Positions 8,101 through 10,209 of a stretch of 10,209 nucleotides of DNA are shown in pieces. The position numbers and the translations under genes were made by a program. Position 1 is the stretch's first letter, and each line of letters starts with the position of its first letter. Source of the stretch: Bacteroidales bacterium Bact_23 (lineage in GTDB: Bacteria; Bacteroidota; Bacteroidia; Bacteroidales; Lentimicrobiaceae); contig LUZO01000377.1 of NCBI GenBank assembly GCA_001603685.1, positions 1 to 10,209 on the forward strand, written 5' to 3'. Under the pieces are notes generated by a model that worked only from the letters and a program-made list of their open reading frames with translations, was not told the origin of the DNA and made no database searches.

Positions 8101-10209
8101 AGTTGGCGGTCCAGGTCTGGGTGTATTCGCAGCCGTTGCTAACGGCACCTTCGGTGGTAACATTCGGAGTGAATACGCCTTCGCAGTTGTCGAATCCGGT
8201 GAAAACAGGAGCTTCAACAACCGGGTTGCAGCCAAGGTCGCCGCTTACGGCTGTGGTGCTGATTACGGGAATCTCGGTGTCAACGGTCCAGATGTAGGTG
8301 ATGCTTACGGGGATGGCTTCGTTTCCGGCGGCATCGGTATAGGTAGCGGTCCAGGTCTGTACATAGCTGCAGCCATTGATGGTTACACCTGCTGTAGCCA
8401 CATTCGGGCTGAATTCGCCTTCGCAGTTGTCCATTCCGGTGAATACGGGAGCAACTACGGTCGGGTTGCAGCCAAGGTCGCCGCTAACGGCTGTGGTGCT
8501 GATTACGGGAATCTCGGTGTCAACAATCCAGGTGTAAGTAATGCTCACGGGAGCAGCTGCGTTGCCACAACCGTCGGTATAGGTGGCGGTCCAGCTCTGG
8601 GTGTATTCGCAACCGGTGTTTGAAACGCCTGAGGTGGTTACATTCGGGGTGAAAACACCTTCGCAGTTGTCAAGTCCGGTGAATACGGGAGCAACTATGG
8701 TCGGGTTGTAGCCCAGGTTTCCGCTAACGGCTGTGGTGCTGATTACAGGAATTTCAAGGTCAACAATCCATGTGTAGGTGATGCTTACGGGAACGGCATT
8801 GTTTCCGGCGGCATCGGTATAAGTAGCAGTCCAGGTCTGGCTGTATTCGCAACCGCTGTTGGTAGCGCCGGCAGTGGTTACAACCGGGGTGAATGCGCCT
8901 TCGCAGTTGTCAAGTCCGGTGAATACGGGAGCAACTACGGTCGGGTTGCAGCCAAGGTCGCCGCTAACGGCTGTGGTGCTGATTACCGGAATCTCGGTGT
9001 CAACGGTCCAGGTGTAGGTAATGCTTACGGGAGCAGCTGCGTTGCCACAACCGTCGGTATAGGTGGCGGTCCAGCTCTGGGTGTATTCACAACCAGTGTT
9101 TGAAACGCCTGAGGTGGTTACATTCGGGGTGAATGCGCCTTCGCAGTTGTCGAGACCAGTGAATACGGGAGCAACTACGGTCGGGTTGTAGCCCAGGTTT
9201 CCGCTAACGGCTGTGGTGCTGATTACAGGAATTTCAAGGTCAACAATCCAGGTGTAGGTAATGCTTACGGGAACGGCATTGTTTCCGGCAGCATCGGTAT
9301 AGGTAGCAGTCCAGGTCTGGCTGTATTCGCAACCGCTGTTGGTAGCGCCGGCGGTAGTTACAACCGGGGTGAATGCGCCTTCGCAGTTGTCAAGTCCGGT
9401 GAATACGGGAGCTACTACGGTCGGGTTGCAGCCAAGGTCGCCGCTAACGGCTGTGGTGCTGATTACGGGGATCTCGGTGTCAACGGTCCAGGTGTAGGTG
9501 ATGCTTACGGGAGCGGCAACATTGCCACAACCGTCGGTATAGGTAGCGGTCCAGCTCTGGCTGTATTCGCAACCGCTGTTTGATACGCCTGAGGTAGTTA
9601 CATTCGGGGTGAAAACACCTTCGCAGTTGTCGAGACCGGTGAATACGGGAGCAACTACGGTCGGGTTGTAACCCAGGTTTCCGCTAACGGCTGTGGTGCT
9701 GATTACAGGAATTTCAAGGTCAACAATCCAGGTGTAGGTGATGCTTACGGGAACGGCATTGTTTCCGGCGGCATCGGTGTAGGAAGCTGTCCAGGTCTGG
9801 CTGTGTTCGCAGCCGCTGTTGGTAGCGCCGGCGGTAGTTACAACCGGGGTGAATGCGCCTTCGCAGTTGTCAAGTCCGGTGAATACGGGAGCTACTACGG
9901 TCGGGTTGCAGCCAAGGTCACCGCTTACGGCTGTGGTGCTGATTACGGGAATCTCGGTGTCAACGGTCCAGGTGTAGGTAATGCTCACGGGAGCAGCTGC
10001 GTTGCCACAACCGTCGGTATAGGTGGCGGTCCAGTTCTGGGTGTATTCGCAACCGCTGTTTGAAACGCCTGAGGTAGTTACATTCGGGGTGAAAACGCCT
10101 TCGCAGTTGTCAAGTCCGATGAATACGGGAGCAACTACGGTCGGATTGTAGCCCAGGTTTCCGCTAACGGCTGTGGTGCTGATTACAGGAATTTCAAGGT
10201 CAACAATCC
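5156..10209 (-). CDS. Giant repetitive T9SS-exported surface protein, SprB-like, partial (N-terminus missing)
   Basis: The frame is open to the right edge. At least 1683 residues are visible and no true start is present. A GTG at 9986–9988 is only the Val of the repeated PVSITYTW motif and is not a start. Order from the N-terminal side: nine 80-residue Ig/HYR-like units (visible residues 3–722); two 85-residue units with SSLCGATGSATV-type cores (723–892); five 84-residue HYR units (893–1312) with IICP, GVC, DNC and TDIHGN motifs; one 81-residue HYR unit (1313–1393); two cadherin-like/Big_9-type domains (about 1394–1589) with VLENDTD and YTPNAGYYGTDTYIY; and a C-terminal gliding-motility-associated domain CHU_C (about 1590–1683) with ITPNGDGRNDRW, LLFNRWGD and PDGTYYYIVKL. 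CHU_C domains are type B export signals of the type IX secretion system. The protein should therefore be a long extracellular stalk or adhesin, comparable in layout to SprB. The SprF-like gene follows it. Ligand and exact role (gliding, adhesion, biofilm) are unknown. Recent repeat amplification makes the copy number uncertain in short-read assemblies. Confidence 0.9.
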   Translation of the reverse strand, partial: IVDLEIPVISTTAVSGNLGYNPTVVAPVFIGLDNCEGVFTPNVTTSGVSNSGCEYTQNWTATYTDGCGNAAAPVSITYTWTVDTEIPVISTTAVSGDLGCNPTVVAPVFTGLDNCEGAFTPVVTTAGATNSGCEHSQTWTASYTDAAGNNAVPVSITYTWIVDLEIPVISTTAVSGNLGYNPTVVAPVFTGLDNCEGVFTPNVTTSGVSNSGCEYSQSWTATYTDGCGNVAAPVSITYTWTVDTEIPVISTTAVSGDLGCNPTVVAPVFTGLDNCEGAFTPVVTTAGATNSGCEYSQTWTATYTDAAGNNAVPVSITYTWIVDLEIPVISTTAVSGNLGYNPTVVAPVFTGLDNCEGAFTPNVTTSGVSNTGCEYTQSWTATYTDGCGNAAAPVSITYTWTVDTEIPVISTTAVSGDLGCNPTVVAPVFTGLDNCEGAFTPVVTTAGATNSGCEYSQTWTATYTDAAGNNAVPVSITYTWIVDLEIPVISTTAVSGNLGYNPTIVAPVFTGLDNCEGVFTPNVTTSGVSNTGCEYTQSWTATYTDGCGNAAAPVSITYTWIVDTEIPVISTTAVSGDLGCNPTVVAPVFTGMDNCEGEFSPNVATAGVTINGCSYVQTWTATYTDAAGNEAIPVSITYIWTVDTEIPVISTTAVSGDLGCNPVVEAPVFTGFDNCEGVFTPNVTTEGAVSNGCEYTQTWTANYTDACGNVAEEVSVTYTWIVDLEAPVFTVAPVDVTVNCNGEGNIEELNNWLNSVVVADNCSEVTLINDFAGLSDLCGATGSATVTWTATDACGNISTASATFTIVDETAPVFTAIPEDMTVECDGEGNAAALENWLAGAAATDLCGEVVITNSFEGLSSLCGATGSATVIWTATDDCGNTAQTTATFTIVDTQAPVIDCPQDIVVNAEAGMCGAWVVVPVPAANDNCSNVTLVNSINGTANATGSYPAGVTTITWTATDDCGNASTCTMTITVVDNEDPTIICPQNITVNTDPGVCEAFVNVPQPVVADNCEIRTVVNTYTQTDDASAVYPAGTTVVWWTVVDMSGNAASCSMTVTVVDAEAPVIICSDNIVVNVDPGVCEAFVNVPQPEVSDNCGVESLINDYNSTGNASGIYPVGTTTITWTVTDIHGNASDCKMTITVIDNELPEIICPEDIALNTDAGVCGAFVTVPQPVVSDNCGVESVTNSFNNSADASGNYPVGTTTITWTVTDIHGNVSECEMTVTVTDNELPEIICPEDIALNTDAGVCGAFVTVPQPVVSDNCGVESVTNSFNNSADASGNYPVGTTTITWIVTDIHGNVSECEMTVTVTDNELPAIECPTDITIAAGADCSVQIEIPQPVATDNCGVETVVNNRGMYGIVTLEAGVHEITWTATDIHGNEASCTMTITVTAGPVANDDYATTEMNVPVNVEVLENDTDCDNNIDPSTVAVISNPANGFTMVDPQNGNILYTPNAGYYGTDTYIYRVCDLSGLCSEATVTIVIEGEGPAVIRLIAVEDRDTTLVNTPRNIVNMYNDIIPEGIVAGIEILTQPSNGSLVLKSDMTVTYTPATGFTGTDEYTYILFDINGVAISDTAKSVIVVVPEGGRAEVTIYNVITPNGDGRNDRWIIDGIEEYADNEVLLFNRWGDQIRYFENYNNTSVVWDGTNRNGKILPDGTYYYIVKLRSVSEIFTGWVIIHDGK
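6029..7531 (-). repeat. HYR-domain tandem array: five 252-bp units plus one 243-bp unit
   Basis: Unit boundaries, taken at the Asp starting each unit, fall at 7531, 7279, 7027, 6775, 6523 and 6271. The first five units are exactly 252 bases (84 residues); the last is 243 (81 residues). Conserved residues are Cys at about positions 9, 22, 37 and 77, the DNC triplet, and W-x-V/A-T-D…GN near the end. This is a classic hyalin-repeat (HYR) pattern. Units 6524–6775 and 6272–6523 differ by about ten bases and a single residue (Thr/Ile), so that duplication is recent; the others are well diverged. Confidence 0.88.
7532..8041 (-). repeat. Two 255-bp Ig/HYR-like units
   Basis: Two 85-residue units (8041–7787 and 7786–7532) share the pattern D-x-x-APVFT…VTV-x-C-G-EGN…LSxLCGATGSATV-x-WTAT-D-x-CGN…ATFTIV. 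They differ from the flanking families by an insertion around NWL and by a Cys in the LCGATGS loop. They form a bridge between the 80-residue array and the HYR array and have diverged more from each other than the 240-bp units have. Confidence 0.85.
8042..10209 (-). repeat. Tandem 240-bp (80-residue) repeat array, at least nine units, alternating A/B
   Basis: Nine complete units start at their Asp codons at 10201, 9961, 9721, 9481, 9241, 9001, 8761, 8521 and 8281, with no insertion or deletion across 2160 bases. The array continues past the right edge. Seven of the units alternate strictly between type A (DTEIPV…GDLGCNP…TDAAGN) and type B (DLEIPV…GNLGYNP…TDGCGN), giving a 480-bp higher-order unit. 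Units 8521–8282 and 8281–8042 break the alternation. Same-type copies such as 9961–9722 and 9481–9242 differ at only about ten of 240 bases, which indicates recent expansion or gene conversion. Confidence 0.93.

Noticed and set aside
8042..10209. CRISPR-like regularity of the 240-bp periodic array
   Set aside because: The whole period is coding and conserved, with no short repeats separated by unique spacers. It is a protein domain repeat.

Overview
The window looks like Bacteroidota DNA, most likely a gliding-clade or Bacteroidales-type environmental lineage. The evidence is a PorP/SprF-family protein, a TPR–beta-propeller–OmpA protein of PorE architecture, a giant secreted protein ending in a gliding-motility-type C-terminal domain, a TAnnTTTG-type promoter box, and weak or absent Shine-Dalgarno sequences.

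Left part (1–1770, plus strand): a DUF4349 lipoprotein with a C-terminal membrane anchor (175–990), then a GNAT-family acetyltransferase (1265–1762). The 274-base gap between them carries a 9-bp-class inverted repeat (8-bp arms) and a good Bacteroidota-type promoter. The plus-strand genes converge on the minus-strand cluster. A strong rho-independent terminator (1821–1856) closes the minus-strand transcript.

Right part (1937–10209, minus strand, read right to left): three genes in probable operon order. First is the 3' part of a giant repetitive surface protein (at least 1683 residues visible, N-terminus beyond the right edge). Second is a PorP/SprF-family outer-membrane protein (4074–5021). 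Third is a PorE-like OmpA-family protein (1937–4015). The giant protein is built, N to C, from nine 80-residue Ig-like/HYR-like units, two 85-residue units, five 84-residue HYR units, one 81-residue HYR unit, two cadherin-like/Big-type domains, and a type B T9SS signal (CHU_C).

By analogy with Flavobacterium johnsoniae SprB–SprF, the likely scheme is this. The giant protein is exported by the type IX secretion system. The SprF-like protein is its dedicated outer-membrane partner for type B C-terminal domains. The OmpA protein ties the assembly to peptidoglycan. The most interesting detail is in the 240-bp repeats. They alternate as A/B pairs (480-bp higher-order unit), and the two types have lost opposite cysteines of a four-cysteine ancestral unit. 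One complete four-cysteine unit survives at the C-terminal edge of the array.
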